From contig CM067082.1 in the NCBI GenBank assembly GCA_034008185.1, positions 98,513,311 through 98,577,310 of the forward strand: DNA of 64,000 nucleotides, written 5' to 3'. Below, one piece after another: positions 45,606-57,000 of this stretch; within the stretch, counting starts at the first letter, position 1, and every line of letters starts with the position of its first letter. The position numbers and the translations under genes were made by a program. Source of the DNA: Gorsachius magnificus (taxonomy: Eukaryota; Chordata; Aves; Pelecaniformes; Ardeidae). A model generated the notes under the pieces. It was given only the letters and a program-made list of their open reading frames with translations, was not told where the DNA came from and searched no databases.

Positions 45606-46400
45606 CACAAGTCTAACTCAAAGCAGAGAGTTTACTTCCTCAATGCCATGCCATTTGAAAGCCTTGCTACTTAAAGACTGTCCTTTTCCCCAGCTGAGGC
45701 ATTGCTAAAAAGGCCTCCAGGGGCAGGCGGGCGGGGGTGGGGAGTAGGGGGGCAGGGCGGGAAAACAGAAAAGAAAGAAATCCACAGGGACATGAAGAGG
45801 TCTTGCTCCCATCAAAAAGGTTTGCAGCCATTTAGCCGGTGGGACACGGAGGAGGCCGGTCTTGCTCACCTGCTCAGGGACTAGCCGATCGCCAGCGCCA
45901 GCTGGGGTCAGGAAGGAATTTTCCCCCAGGGCAGATTGGCACTGGGCCCCGGGGGTTTTTTTATATGCGCCTGGTGTTAATGCTTGTGAGCACTGGCTCT
46001 CCAACAGATTCAGAAAAAGAACACAAACACACCTAAAACGACATCAAATAAAATCTACTCATAAAATCCTGATTCCACTTGTAACCTTTCTGATTGGTGT
46101 CCTTGAACGTGGCTCTGGAGCTGAACCCCCCCTGGCATTTCCGGAAAAGAAGAATCTCCCGGTAGAGGGCAGGGAACAGAAGAGAAGAGAAGGGAACAGG
46201 GATGCTATGTTACGCCTACAGCGCTGCATGCCAGGCTATGACCTAGGTCAGAGGGGTCCATCCAGGAGAGCAGCTCTCTGCAGTGCAGGGGCCAGGCCCA
46301 TACAGGAGAGAGGGGCAGAGATGGGCACACCTACACCATGGCTCAGGCAAGGACTGAAGGCCCCAGGCTGAGCTGAGTCACCCCATCCCCTGGGCACCTT
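45606..46400 (+). repeat. Scrambled third copy of the duplicon unit
   Basis: Four segments of the arm A region are joined in a new order, all in plus orientation: 45606-45690 matches 9092-9170; 45690-45835 matches 7912-8057; 45836-45957 matches 6049-6171; 45962-46400 matches 7244-7684. The last three match at about 97% by eye. Junctions are sharp, with a few shared bases (e.g. AGC at 45834-45836). Frames in the last segment remain nearly identical to arm A. The first segment is more diverged. Confidence 0.93.
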
Positions 46401-46640
46401 TGCAGGCTTCAACTTTTTTTTTTTTTTTTAAGGTAAAAATGGGGATTGCATCTGCCTGCTCCTTCATATACGTATACACCCTGTGAATGCCCATTCGCAT
46501 CTGCTCTGAGACATCCTGAGAAAAAAAACAATAAAACCATATTACCACTTCTATCCTTTGTGCTACTTGTTTTGAAAGTGGTTTTGTAGGTGAAAAATCC
46601 TGGACTTTCACAGCCAGTCTCATTGTTATGTGACCCATTG

Positions 46641-46730
46641 AGCAGGAAGGGGAAGGGGAAAGGAAATGAAGAGGAAGGGAAAGGGAACTGAAGAAGAAAG
46701 GAAGGAGAAGGGGAAGGGAAATGAAATGGC
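46641..46730 (+). repeat. Polypurine tract 1
   Basis: About 90 bases almost entirely A and G (GGAAGGGGAAGGGGAAAGG and similar). Confidence 0.9.
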
Positions 46731-46815
46731 TCCTACAATGCATCCTACTACTTCCAAGAGCCCAAATAATACTAGATCCCATCTGATCTGGTAACCGTGG
46801 TCTCTTCTCCTGCAG

Positions 46816-46911
46816 CAAAGGGGAGGGGAGAGGGACAGAAGAGCAGAGGGAGAGGAGAGGAGAAGGGAGGGGATGGAAAAAAGGAAAGAGGAAGGAGGAA
46901 GGAGGAAAGGG
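46816..46911 (+). repeat. Polypurine tract 2
   Basis: About 95 purine-rich bases with GAGGAAGGAGGAAGGAGG units. Together with tract 1 it explains the Leu/Ser/Pro-rich minus-strand frames here. Confidence 0.9.
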
Positions 46912-47308
46912 CTTGTTAAAGCAAGAAGACAGCCAAGCAGCACCTGCAATAATCCAGAATGGTTTTCATTCCATGAAAATGACAGTGCTCGTCAGTACCT
47001 CCTCCCCAACTGCACCATCTCTCTCTGGCACCCAAAAGCTAGTAACAAACAATCCTCTAAAGATGTGATCTGCACAGTGGCCTTGACAAAAAAGCATGAG
47101 CCAGAGGAAGAAAGGAAACTATTCAAGAGTGGAGAGATGGCACCTTCCCCCATGACACCAGTGGATAGCCTCAAAGTCTGTACTGTCTTCTGCATCTCAA
47201 CAAACCAGGAAAGCAGAGGACTGGAATAGCACAGGAAAAAGGGGCACACTGGGATCTCCTGGAGCTGTGGCAGCACAGGCACAGCCAGCTTCATTTTCTT
47301 TCTTTTAA
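46912..47308. other. No gene recognised; possible acceptor at its end
   Basis: Ends in TTCATTTTCTTTCTTTTAAAG, which could act as a splice acceptor for the open frame that follows. Confidence 0.35.
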
Positions 47309-48613
47309 AGACAGTCAGCAAGACTGCTCTTTGCAGACTCCTTGCCATTGAGTCACTGTGGAGGAAAGGAAAACACTTCCCTCGACTCCTTAACTGAGGT
47401 TGTGCTCTCAACAGCTTTTACACTTCTTGAGGTCCATGGGAAGCAACCCATGGGGCAGAAGTACCTCCACACCCTGCACCCTAGGCACTCCCCTGGAGAG
47501 CCCATAGCCAAGATCCAAGCAGTCCTGCGTGCTTGTCTAGGGTCACCACTCATCTGCAGCGATTCTTTGTGCAACACCAGGGTGGGTCTGACTTCACCTT
47601 CAACCACCCATTCAGTAGCTGAGGCAAGACCTAGCCAGGGACAGCAAGCCCTCATGGACCTTCCCGGCCCCAGACTGAAAACCCCACCTCCAGACCCCAA
47701 AGGACTTCGGCAGCCCTACATGGACTCCTCCCATTGCCCCTGCTCAGCAGCCCGCAGGGTGCCAGCAGGCCCTCTCCTCGCCTCTGCCCCTCTCTGCCGC
47801 CTGAGCTGTGGGGACGATGCCACTTGCAGGGAGGCCAGTGGTTGGAGGGCCATGGAGACTCCCCAACGACCTTCCGGGGACACTGTGGCCACTGTCCCTT
47901 TGTGGGGACCCCAGGCCTGCCACAAGGAAGGGACTGGAGCCCCACGCATACCAGGGCAGCTGCAGGGCAGTCCTGGTGCCCAAGGGGCAGCCTTCCTCTC
48001 TGGCAAGCAAAATGGCCCCTTGGAATGGGGCCTTCGGGGCCTCATGGGCCACCATAGCAAGGTCTGTTGGTGACATCATCAGCCTTCCATTACACAAGCA
48101 GGCCTTACTGTGGCTGGCCCACAGCTTGCTGAGCAGCTCGAGAGTCTGACATCAAGCATGCTTGGCAGAGGAGGACCCAGTGAAGCGAGGCGAGTGCTCA
48201 CATTGCATGGGGCAAGCAAGAAGAGGCTCTTGGAACCATGGAGGATGCCTCCCCATCCCCAAAAACGGAAGACAGCTGATGGGAGGAGCAACACCTATGG
48301 CAGGCGAGTTGAGCCCATGGAGGTTGACCCACCACAGAATGACAATGAGCCCATGGAGGTGGATCCACCTGCAGAGGAGGAAAAGCCCATGGAGGTGGAT
48401 CCACATCCCGCAAGGCTGATGGAACACTATACCCCCATGTCCAGGGGGGCCTCCAACAACATGGTGCCCAAAGCACCACAGGACCGCTGGGGGCACAGGA
48501 CCACTGGGGGCTTTCCCAGGACAGGAAAGACCCTGACATACACAGTGTGGGCCCAGCTGAGCACCTTCCTGATGGCGAGAGGCCAGAGCACAGGGCATGT
48601 GAGGGCAGGCTGA
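47309..48613 (+). pseudogene. Long frame with EPMEVDPP repeats and one internal stop
   Basis: One plus-strand frame covers 435 codons with a single interruption, TGA at 48071-48073, before its final TGA. Residues in the last third contain three copies of a PMEVDPP-type motif (about 48313-48405), spaced by short acidic linkers: EPMEVDPPQ, EPMEVDPPA and KPMEVDPHP. The upstream half is Pro/Ala/Gly-rich. A pyrimidine tract ending AAAG directly precedes the frame and a CAT|GTGAGG donor-like site lies at its end, so it resembles one large exon. The stop suggests a pseudogene or, if real, two shorter products. Antisense frames are also long because stops are rare here. The family was not identified. 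Confidence 0.35.
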
Positions 48614-50160
48614 GGGAACTGCCACTGGACAGCTGGGAGAAGAGAAGGCTCAGGGCTGACTCTGACTGCTGCTCTTCCAGAACACTGAAATTGTTTTCCT
48701 GACTCAATACCATGTAAAAAAATCATCCTGTTTATCTCCTACTCACACTTCACTATCGCTAGTTGTGGTATCCAGAACAGCAAAGGCTTTTATACAAAAA
48801 GTAGAGAGCCCACCTTGCATCCCTACTCTCTTTAGCAGAATACAAGCCACGGGATCATCTCTGATACCTGCTTCCTGGGTCTTATTGATCAAAGCAGCAG
48901 CATGAGAGCATTCAAATGTGAGGGTTCTCTGCCAACATGCATGGAAGCAGCATCGCATCTCTAGCTCTGAGATGTGTGAGAAAACGCTTCATCTTAATGG
49001 TAGGAATAAAACACAGAAGCGGAGCTTTGCTCTGGAAACTGGTTCTACAGAAAAAAAATACCTCTGTGAGCTCCTCTGTCTTTAAGGCCTTTAATCCCAC
49101 AGCCAGTAGGCAACAGGCCATGGTGTCAACTGTCTTTTTACACTTCCATTTCTAATCAACAGCACTCTTCGGTTTGCTCCCATGTGGAGCCATGGAGTGG
49201 ACTGGCAGGTATCCAGCACAGGTTACTGGAGCCCAGGGCTTGCAGCAAACCAAGGAGCACACTAAACTGGCAGCTTTGGTGCACCTCAAGGACTTCATAT
49301 CAAGTTTGCTCTCTACATAAATAAAAACACCGGGGCTTTTGGGGTTTGGGGTTTTTTTTTTGGTTTGGTTTGGTTTTTGTTTTTACCTGCTACTTATTTT
49401 CCCCCTCTTAGAAAAAAAAAAACCAATCCAAAACTGCATTCCTTATTTTCATGTTCTCTCTTTTTTAACACTTGCCTAGCTTTATTCTGCTCAGAGACAG
49501 AATATGAAACCCCATTCAGCACCGTGGCAACATGGGCTAGAATGAAGTAGCACTCATCCATTCACAGATGAGCTGCAGCTAAATTGCTAAGAGACCAAGA
49601 AGCAGCAAGGTACAAAAAGGCCATTCTGAACATACGCAGGCAGGAGAGCTGCCGCACTTGGGCAGCTGTTTCCACCCTGCCACTTTTTGGAGCACAACAG
49701 CCCCAAGTGAAAGCTGCCCTTCTTCACCAATTTGTGGAGAAAAAGGGGATCCATTTGCATCACTGCTATAGTGCAATTTGCCTTACTCAGCACTGTAGCA
49801 TTCCTACTGGCTACAGCCTCCGTGCCTTTTCATTAACTAATGGCCCTAAAAGCAGCAATGACCAATTTAGGAGGTCACAAGAGGTTTTGAGTATGCATCT
49901 CTAGTAGTTGCAAACCTGACCTAATTCCCATTTACTTCAGACACAGTCAGCACAAGTGACATAACTTCAATCAGAATCGGGCAGTCCACATCAAGACTTG
50001 GGACAGACAGATTCCAAATATTTGTAAACGTTGCAATTCACAGGTGCAGTCTACATTCAGCACAGGAGACTCGGGACATGTTTACAGGAGGCACTGGAGC
50101 ACGTTACTCCTCAGAGGAGAGCATCTAGGTCTGAGTGTGCATTCAAAAGGAGTGAATCTG
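48614..50160. other. No gene recognised
   Basis: Ordinary sequence with a T/G tract at 49340-49380. Nothing supported. Confidence 0.4.
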
Positions 50161-50164
50161 TCAC

Positions 50165-50345
50165 TGATATTGGGAATAAACCTCTTAACACCAATGTAGT
50201 GTTAGAAGGCAGGCATTCTTTATTCACAGCGATGGGGGGATCACTTCTCCAACAGTGCATACCACAGATTACACCAACCAAAACTTAGATTATCCGACTA
50301 CATAAATATGCCTCAAACACATAACACCAAACACATATTTAGAAA
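50165..50345 (-). mobile_element. LTR fragment joined to the pol relic
   Basis: On the minus strand it contains AATAAA (50219-50224 on this strand) within TGTGAATAAAGAATGCCTGCC and an ACACTACATTGGTGTTAA end that I recognise from bird ERV LTRs. It directly follows the broken RNase H frame, so the rest of pol and all of env are missing. Exact boundaries are unresolved. Confidence 0.6.
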
Positions 50346-50733
50346 CAGTCCATATGTTTACCTTTTTTCCTTCTGCCATTCGTAGGGCTTGCCACAAAGC
50401 CACCAGTTCTGCTTTCTGTGCTGATGTATTAGCAGGCAATGTTCCTGATTCCTATACCTTAGTGGTAGTGACAAAAGCATATCCAGCCATTTGCCTGCCT
50501 TCCTGTACAAAACTGCTTCCATCCATGAACAACTCCAGATCAGGATTTTCCAAAGGTTCATCCATCAGATCCTGTCTACTAGAATAAATGTGTTCAACAG
50601 TTAGCAGGCAATCATGCCGTGGAAATTCAAAGGTTTGTAGTTCAGTTCCCAAAAACATAGCTGGATTAGTAGCAGTAGTGGTCCCAGTTCCCACATCATC
50701 CTGCTCCAACAGTACAACTTGATATTTTAACAT
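50346..50733 (-). pseudogene. Endogenous retrovirus RNase H region, truncated
   Basis: The minus strand reads a gammaretrovirus-like RNase H start with DGSSFVQEGR and later the [17 protein letters not shown] stretch. The following motif, normally an acidic TDS, reads TVS here, so a catalytic aspartate is replaced. A TTA-to-stop interruption lies between the two halves (the frame to 50452 starts afresh), and the protein ends in LTR-derived codons. Domain order with the upstream reverse transcriptase is normal. Inactive relic. Confidence 0.85.
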
Positions 50734-50748
50734 CTGACCTGGGGATAA

Positions 50749-52081
50749 TCAATGCCCCCCCTTTTGCTCTAAAACCGATACTACCATATGTGGGACACAG
50801 ACAGTGATTTTCTGTCCCATAGTCAGCTTTCTTGCTTCTTGGATCAACAGTATACTGTTGCTGCTACTGCTCACAAGCATCCCGTCCATCCTTTGCTCAC
50901 ATTGTCCAATTGTTTCGAAAAATATCCTACCGCTCTTTTCCAAGTTCTGAGCCTTTGAGCTATCACTCCCAATGCAAGATGCTGTCTCTCATGGACAAAT
51001 AGCTCAAAAGGCTTTGATAGGTCTGGTAAACCCAGGGCAGGTGCTTTCATCAGGGTCTGCTTCAGGTCCCTAAAAGCCACCTGACACTCAGGAGTCCATA
51101 ATAGATGATTCTCTTTGGATCCTTTCACGGCATCATAAAGGGGTTTTACCAGTAAACCATAGTTTGATATCCATAATCAGCACCATCCAGCCATTCCCAA
51201 AAAGGCTCATAATTCCCGCACAGTTTTTGGTTCTGGGGTTCGACAAATTGCCTCTTTTCTTTCCCTTCCCAATTGTCTCTGCCCTTGGGATATTTCAAAT
51301 CCCAAATATATTATAGTCTCTTTTCCCAATTGTGCTTTACTCTTGGAGCCTCGGTATCCTCCTTGTCCCAAAAAGTTCAGCAAGCTAATAGTTGTTCCAA
51401 AACATTCCTCTTTACTTTCAGCTGCCATCAGGATATCATCCACATACTGTAACAATATGCCTTTCCCCTTATTCTTCTTTTTCCATTTTTCCAATTCCTT
51501 TGCCAATTGGTTCCCAAACATCGTAGGGCTGGTTTTGAATCCTTGTAGAAGTACTGTCTATGTTAATTGTGTCTTTCACCCAGTGGTAGGGCTCTCCCAC
51601 TCAAAGGCAAACATACTTTGACTTTCTATATCTGGAGGTATGCCAAAGAAGGCATCCTTTAAATCTAGTACAGTAAAACATTTATGTTCCTCTTTCACAG
51701 AGGTCAAAAAAGTATATGGGTTGGCTACTACCAGGTGAATATCTTGGACTATCTATCTGATTTATAGCCCTTAAATCCTGGACTAATCTGTATTCCTTGC
51801 CTCCTGATTCCTTTACCAGTAATATAAGAGTATTGCATTCTGATTCACATTCTACCAAAAGCCCATATTCCAAAAATTGTATAATTAATCCCTCTACCCT
51901 CTACCCTAATAGGGTATTTTTTTTGTCTTACCAGCTTGGCTCCAGGTTTTAGAGTCACTTTTACCGGTTCTGCCAATTTAGATTGTCCCAAAATGCCATT
52001 CACCCACACCAAAGGAATTACTGCATTTTGCATCTCTTCTGGAATTTGTTCCTCCTTCGGGGAATCCTGCAGTATAAACAC
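50749..52081 (-). pseudogene. Endogenous retrovirus reverse transcriptase, broken
   Basis: Read right to left on the minus strand: a linker with EPVKVTLKPGAK (52081-51845), the fingers with RLVQDLRAINQ (about 51770), the palm with the catalytic box YVDD inside LLQYVDDILMAA (about 51440), and the connection region with FELFVHERQHLALGV (about 51030-50985). The segments lie in different frames separated by stops and frameshifts. The order and motifs fit an avian gamma-type (ERV1-like) pol. No functional product is possible. Confidence 0.9.
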
Positions 52082-52229
52082 CCTAGACTCTACAGCTCTT
52101 GATCCTGGTATTAATAATTTAATCTCACCATCTTTAAAGGTTATTTATGCATCCAATTTACTTAATAAATCTCGCCCTAGTACATTCAGGCATAAACAAA
52201 AATTGATGAGTTACCCATTGTTTTCCCAA

Positions 52230-52562
52230 TTAAAATGTTAATGGCTTTAGGAAAGGCCAGTTTTCCTTTTGCCCTGTCACACCAACAACATCTACTGTTT
52301 TATGACTAAACTCCCCTTTACACATATTTAACACAGAATAAGTAACCCCAGTATCTGCCAAAAATTCTATCTCTTCATTCCCTAGCCTCAGTGTAACCAG
52401 GGGTTCAGATAGGGTTGATTCCCTGGTCCCCTTCACATTCAGGGACATCAATTCTATTGCCTGGAGGGACGGATCTAACCCTCCTGCTAACCTAGAAGTT
52501 ACACTCATTCCAGGTCCTCTATCACCAGTGTTTAACCTTCGTCTGATCTGCAGTTTAAACAT
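52230..52562 (-). pseudogene. Endogenous retrovirus protease region
   Basis: A minus-strand frame of 110 codons with the aspartic protease signature FLADTGVTYSVL; the usual Ala or Ser after DTG is Val. It lies just upstream of the reverse transcriptase, as in retroviral pro-pol, and ends at a stop before the linker. The N-terminal part would overlap the end of gag; no nucleocapsid zinc knuckle was seen. Confidence 0.85.
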
Positions 52563-52978
52563 TGTTTACCAATATTGCAAGCCAAACAGCATCCCTTAAG
52601 TTTTTACCAGATTTTTGCCCTTCCAAACCCAATACCAGAGAATCATGTGGAAGCATCCCACATGGCTTCTGCCATTCCGGATAGTTTTGCAGTGTAAAAA
52701 ACAAATCCATCTATTACACTTCATCCCATTTACCTCCCCTTCTACAGAGTAACATTAATTGCAAAACGGTGTTACATTGCAATGTTCCATTCCTTGGCCA
52801 TTTTTCCCATCAAATACACTATACATTGGTCACCAATGATTACAATATTCAAATAACTGTTTCCACGTTAAAGGATCCCCTCCCAGATTTTTCCACCATC
52901 CCAAAGTACAACCAAATAGTGAAGATCGCGCGGAATTCCCTGATCTACTAGTGTTACATTACCCATTACAAATTACCA
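52563..52978 (-). other. Probable remnant of gag upstream of pro
   Basis: The minus strand has short protein-like stretches in mixed frames (e.g. LQNYPEWQKPCGMLPHD) in the position of the gag end. No CCHC box or major homology region was seen. Assigned mainly by position. Confidence 0.35.
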
Positions 52979-53190
52979 ACGTGGGGGAACTCTACCCTGA
53001 GTCCTCACTGGGGGGGGACTCTACCCCCTGTCCCTAGCAGGGGGGGACAGGACTCTACCTACTGCTGGTGGGCTCTCCGTCCATACCAGGGGGGGATGAC
53101 TCCCCCCCTGCCATACTGGGGCAGGGGACTCTACCCCCTGTCACTAGCGGGGGGGGACAGGACACTCCACCCCTTGTCGATACCGGGGAC
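52979..53190. repeat. GC-rich degenerate minisatellite
   Basis: Several irregular units built from GGGGGGACTCTACCCCCTGTC and TAGCAGGGGGGGACAGGACTC words. It coincides with the right end of recognisable retroviral sequence. Units can pair with themselves because each holds both a G run and a C run. Confidence 0.85.
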
Positions 53191-56100
53191 TGGGAAGCAT
53201 TCAGAAAGCTGAGAAGTAAACATAACCTATTAGCAAATCTAATTGAAAGAAACAAACCAAACAGAATTATAAAGAGAATCAGGAAATTCACTTAGACTGC
53301 ATGACAGAAAAAGAAATAATCATATTACAGAAAACAAATATCACTGTTCCCCATGAGAAGCCTGGAGGTCCAGCCAATACTTAATTACACTAACCTAAGA
53401 ATAGCTGTCAAGGTGATGAATGCCAGAACCACTCAGTGTCTAAATCAGAAAGGTACTCAATTTTTATCAGATCTGTTTCAAATTCTGAAGGAATGCTAGA
53501 AAGCAATGAAGTAATCAGTCTGCAGAGCATCAAAAAACAAAATTGCAAGGATTTGCAATTGTCCCTGAACCCTGAACCCTGAAACAGTACATTCACAGAT
53601 GACCAGAAAGCTTGAGATCTAAAACTGTGATGGAATTCCAGGTCTAAAAATAATATGTTGAGAGAAGAAAAAAAAGTGAATGAAATTGAGGCATGGATAC
53701 AACACATACAAAAGTTTTCTGCTGTGAAAATTCCTGTTACAGTCAGGGCTACAACTCCCTTAAAAAAGATGAAAAGAAAAAAAAATAAAAGAAAAACAGG
53801 TCTATAATCTAAAGATGTAGAAGAAATTATTTACAATGGAGGGTGCAAAAAGTCTTCTTTCTAAGCCTCTTCTGAATCCCAGAGTGCTGCTCCCAGAGTA
53901 ATCTCTACTTCTAGTACAAAAATATGATCAGTGCAGGGTCAATGAGAACTGAGTTTTTGACTCAGCGTGGCCAACTTACAGCCTTCCTCAGTAAACTCTT
54001 CCCTGCCTCCCTCAGTTAAAAAAAAAACAATGCATTTTCTTTTTTTTTTCACTTGGGAACCAAGAGATTTTGTGTCCCTGTGGGAAACTAATGTTCTAAA
54101 AAATTCACTTGTCTGGTATTTGAATTACCACAAAGTTGTCTCAGCTATGGCTTCCTGCTGGCTGCCAGCGTCAGTCTTGGAGTACTTGCCTACGCTTACT
54201 CAATTTTCGCTGTCTTACCCAACTGCTTTTGCCTGCCCTCTGAAGACCCAAGGATCATATTTGCATTGGTGCTATGATGGGAGAAGTGGATAATGAAATA
54301 CATGGCTCAGTGGAACTAGGAATATTTTCTATTAAACACTAGGGAAAGGCTTAATGCAGAGACTGTTAGCAATATAAACTTAATAGACACACCCAATAAA
54401 CATTTGCTACACCCAAGCATGGTATGGAAAAGGTGTTCTAGGGCAACATCTCAGAAGTCCTTTTCCTCTTGATGGAAAATCCTTGCTGTGCTAGCTCTGA
54501 AAACATGGGTTACAACAGAGTCTGACTGAAGAGCTGCTTTGTTGTTACAGAGCTAGGCCTCAGTCTACACTATGCATGTCATTAAGAACCAAATAAACAA
54601 GCCCAGCAGGCAGTAAACAAGCATCATGCTTAACAGAGGGATTTCTAGGCTTTCCCTACAGGAAGGAAAGGGCAATAGCACTTCAGTAACTCACTGAAGG
54701 TTTGCAAGTAGAAACACCTGAGCACAGCTTTACCTGTTTATACTAAATGAACAAGATTTGTTCACTTATTATGAATAAACAGAGAACAAAATACCCTGGG
54801 AACTTTCTATGACTCCAAATAGAAAGTGATGTCCTTACTGACATTAATTAGTAATTATTAGACGCACCTGTAAGATCTGATTGAAACAACTTTACCATCA
54901 CATTTTACAAAGAGGGAATTTACCCTTCCCTTTTTCCTCTGCTTTATTCTCACCACAGATATCAAATATATTTAATAACATATTTCAGACTTGCCATTGA
55001 TAATGTGTAAAGTAAACCTTAGCATAAGACTAATCAAAGAAAGCAGTCATTGTTTTGCCATTCACAATGATAAGTTCCCTTGTGGTGGCAGAAGGTGGAG
55101 CACATCCTTTCTTGGTTACCTGGGAAGAGTTCAGACTTCCCTCTTGAGGTGAGAACTGCTGCAGAGTTTTGTTATGACACAGGTATGTCCAGGGAAAAGC
55201 ACAGAGGAAGAACTCAGCTCTGATCAGCTAACAAATACTGCTGTACCCCAAAGAAGAGGTCACACTGACCTTTTCAAACGTTTTAAAATGCCCATGCTGA
55301 CTGGTATGACAGTCTTACGTCATATATCTTTCTAACCTGTTTCTTGAAAATTACTTGCTTAAACACAGTCTGGCTGCCAGTATGGACAGGACAGGTTACC
55401 AATATTATAGTATTATAGTATATTATATAGTATTAACCTATTTCTAATGAACACTGTCTTCTCTCCTTCCTTCTCTTCCCTCTGTAAACTACTGTAACTT
55501 CTTAAAAAGAAAAGGGACAAAAAAACCCACAATACACAAGTTTTCTTCCTAAAATACAATAAAATCACAGTTCTGGAATCCAGAGGTGATCTAATTCTCT
55601 CTCTGGTACCCGAAGGCAGGAATCACAATATTTATAGCACATTTGTAAAAGACGTCCAAAAATTAAGGCTTTAAAACATTCTCAATCTCTTTCACTACTT
55701 CAATTATCTTTCTCACAAAAGATGTTTTTCCCCAGATCTAACCTGAATTTCTTTTTATTGCAATCTACGTTTATTACTTCCTGTGCTGTCCATTGTTGAC
55801 AAGGGGAACAGGCTGGAAAACAGCCAGAAGCTGTAGCTACTTCTAGTGCTAATAGGCTGTTAAAAGACCTCACAAAGAGCTCACTGATATTTTACAGAAA
55901 GCTAAATGCTAGTATGTCAATATGTCAGCTCCAAAACCTATATCTAATCCATTATTGAGGTGATATATATTGGACATATTAGCAGTGTCAGATGTTTTGG
56001 GCTACTGGTCATGAACAACTCTTCAAGAGATGGAGGAGGTAACACCTTAAGTATAAGAAGAAGCTGATAAGACAACAGGAGAAGCAGAAAGCCTTAGCTA

Positions 56101-57000
56101 TAATACATGATTTTATACAGTACTATTTTTTATAAATGGAGCTGTACACTTAAGTCTGGGTTAGAAGTTAAAACTCATAAAAATTCAGAAGATACTGGTT
56201 TTAGGTCCTGTTTTTGTGGGTAGTTTGATCCAGTACGTACATCTCCACACAGCGAAAGCCTAAGCAATCTCTTGTAGCCGGACGTGAGTTTGCTCTGCCC
56301 ACGTTCTAAGGTAATCAAGAAGCTGTGTGACTACAGTAAGGAAGGCATTTAGCCCATATTTGCCTAAAACTATGATGTATATAAACACAAAGTCAAGCGC
56401 AGCAAACTGGCTTAGGGAATCTGCAGTCCCTTGGCTTCCTTTTCTATGTGGCCTCAGAACACAAAACATACGGGGTCAACCATGAGAATGCAGAAGTTAC
56501 GTAGCCTGGAAATTTTGCATAAAGAATAATCTTGCCTTAAGACATAAAAATAAACACACACTAAGAACCCAGGAAAGTATAATAGAAAACTGAGATGCAG
56601 TTGCTCAGCTGCTAGCATAATCATTGTTTTCGCCATTAATTATTTATGGCTTTAGTAGCAAAGTAGCATGATAACATCCATCTGCACACCATTAGCTGCG
56701 GTAAGGATGGGTTTATTACAACAACATAAGTAATAAAAATACTTTAAACAAAAAAATCTTTTCAGTGTGGAACTGTTACACTACAGTACAAGTTATTAGG
56801 TGTGAGTCAGGCAATCTTAACAACAGATGGCACTGATCTGTGATTTGAGTTGCTAAACATAGTTACATTATTATACCTATGCAAAATGATAAGGAATTAT
56901 TTTCAAAATAAAAACATACCCAATTCTGTATATGAACAGTACAGCCAAAGTATAGACTCATAGGCATGAGTATATCTATGAATATATACCTAGAGTTTCT
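53191..57000. other. No gene recognised
   Basis: AT-rich. The left end may still hold degraded retroviral leader but shows no matching LTR. An AT repeat (TATTATAGTATTATAGTATA) lies at 55403-55435. Confidence 0.4.

Noticed and set aside
46378..46949. Leu/Ser/Pro-rich minus frames of 107-146 codons
   Set aside because: They are the complement of the polypurine tracts.
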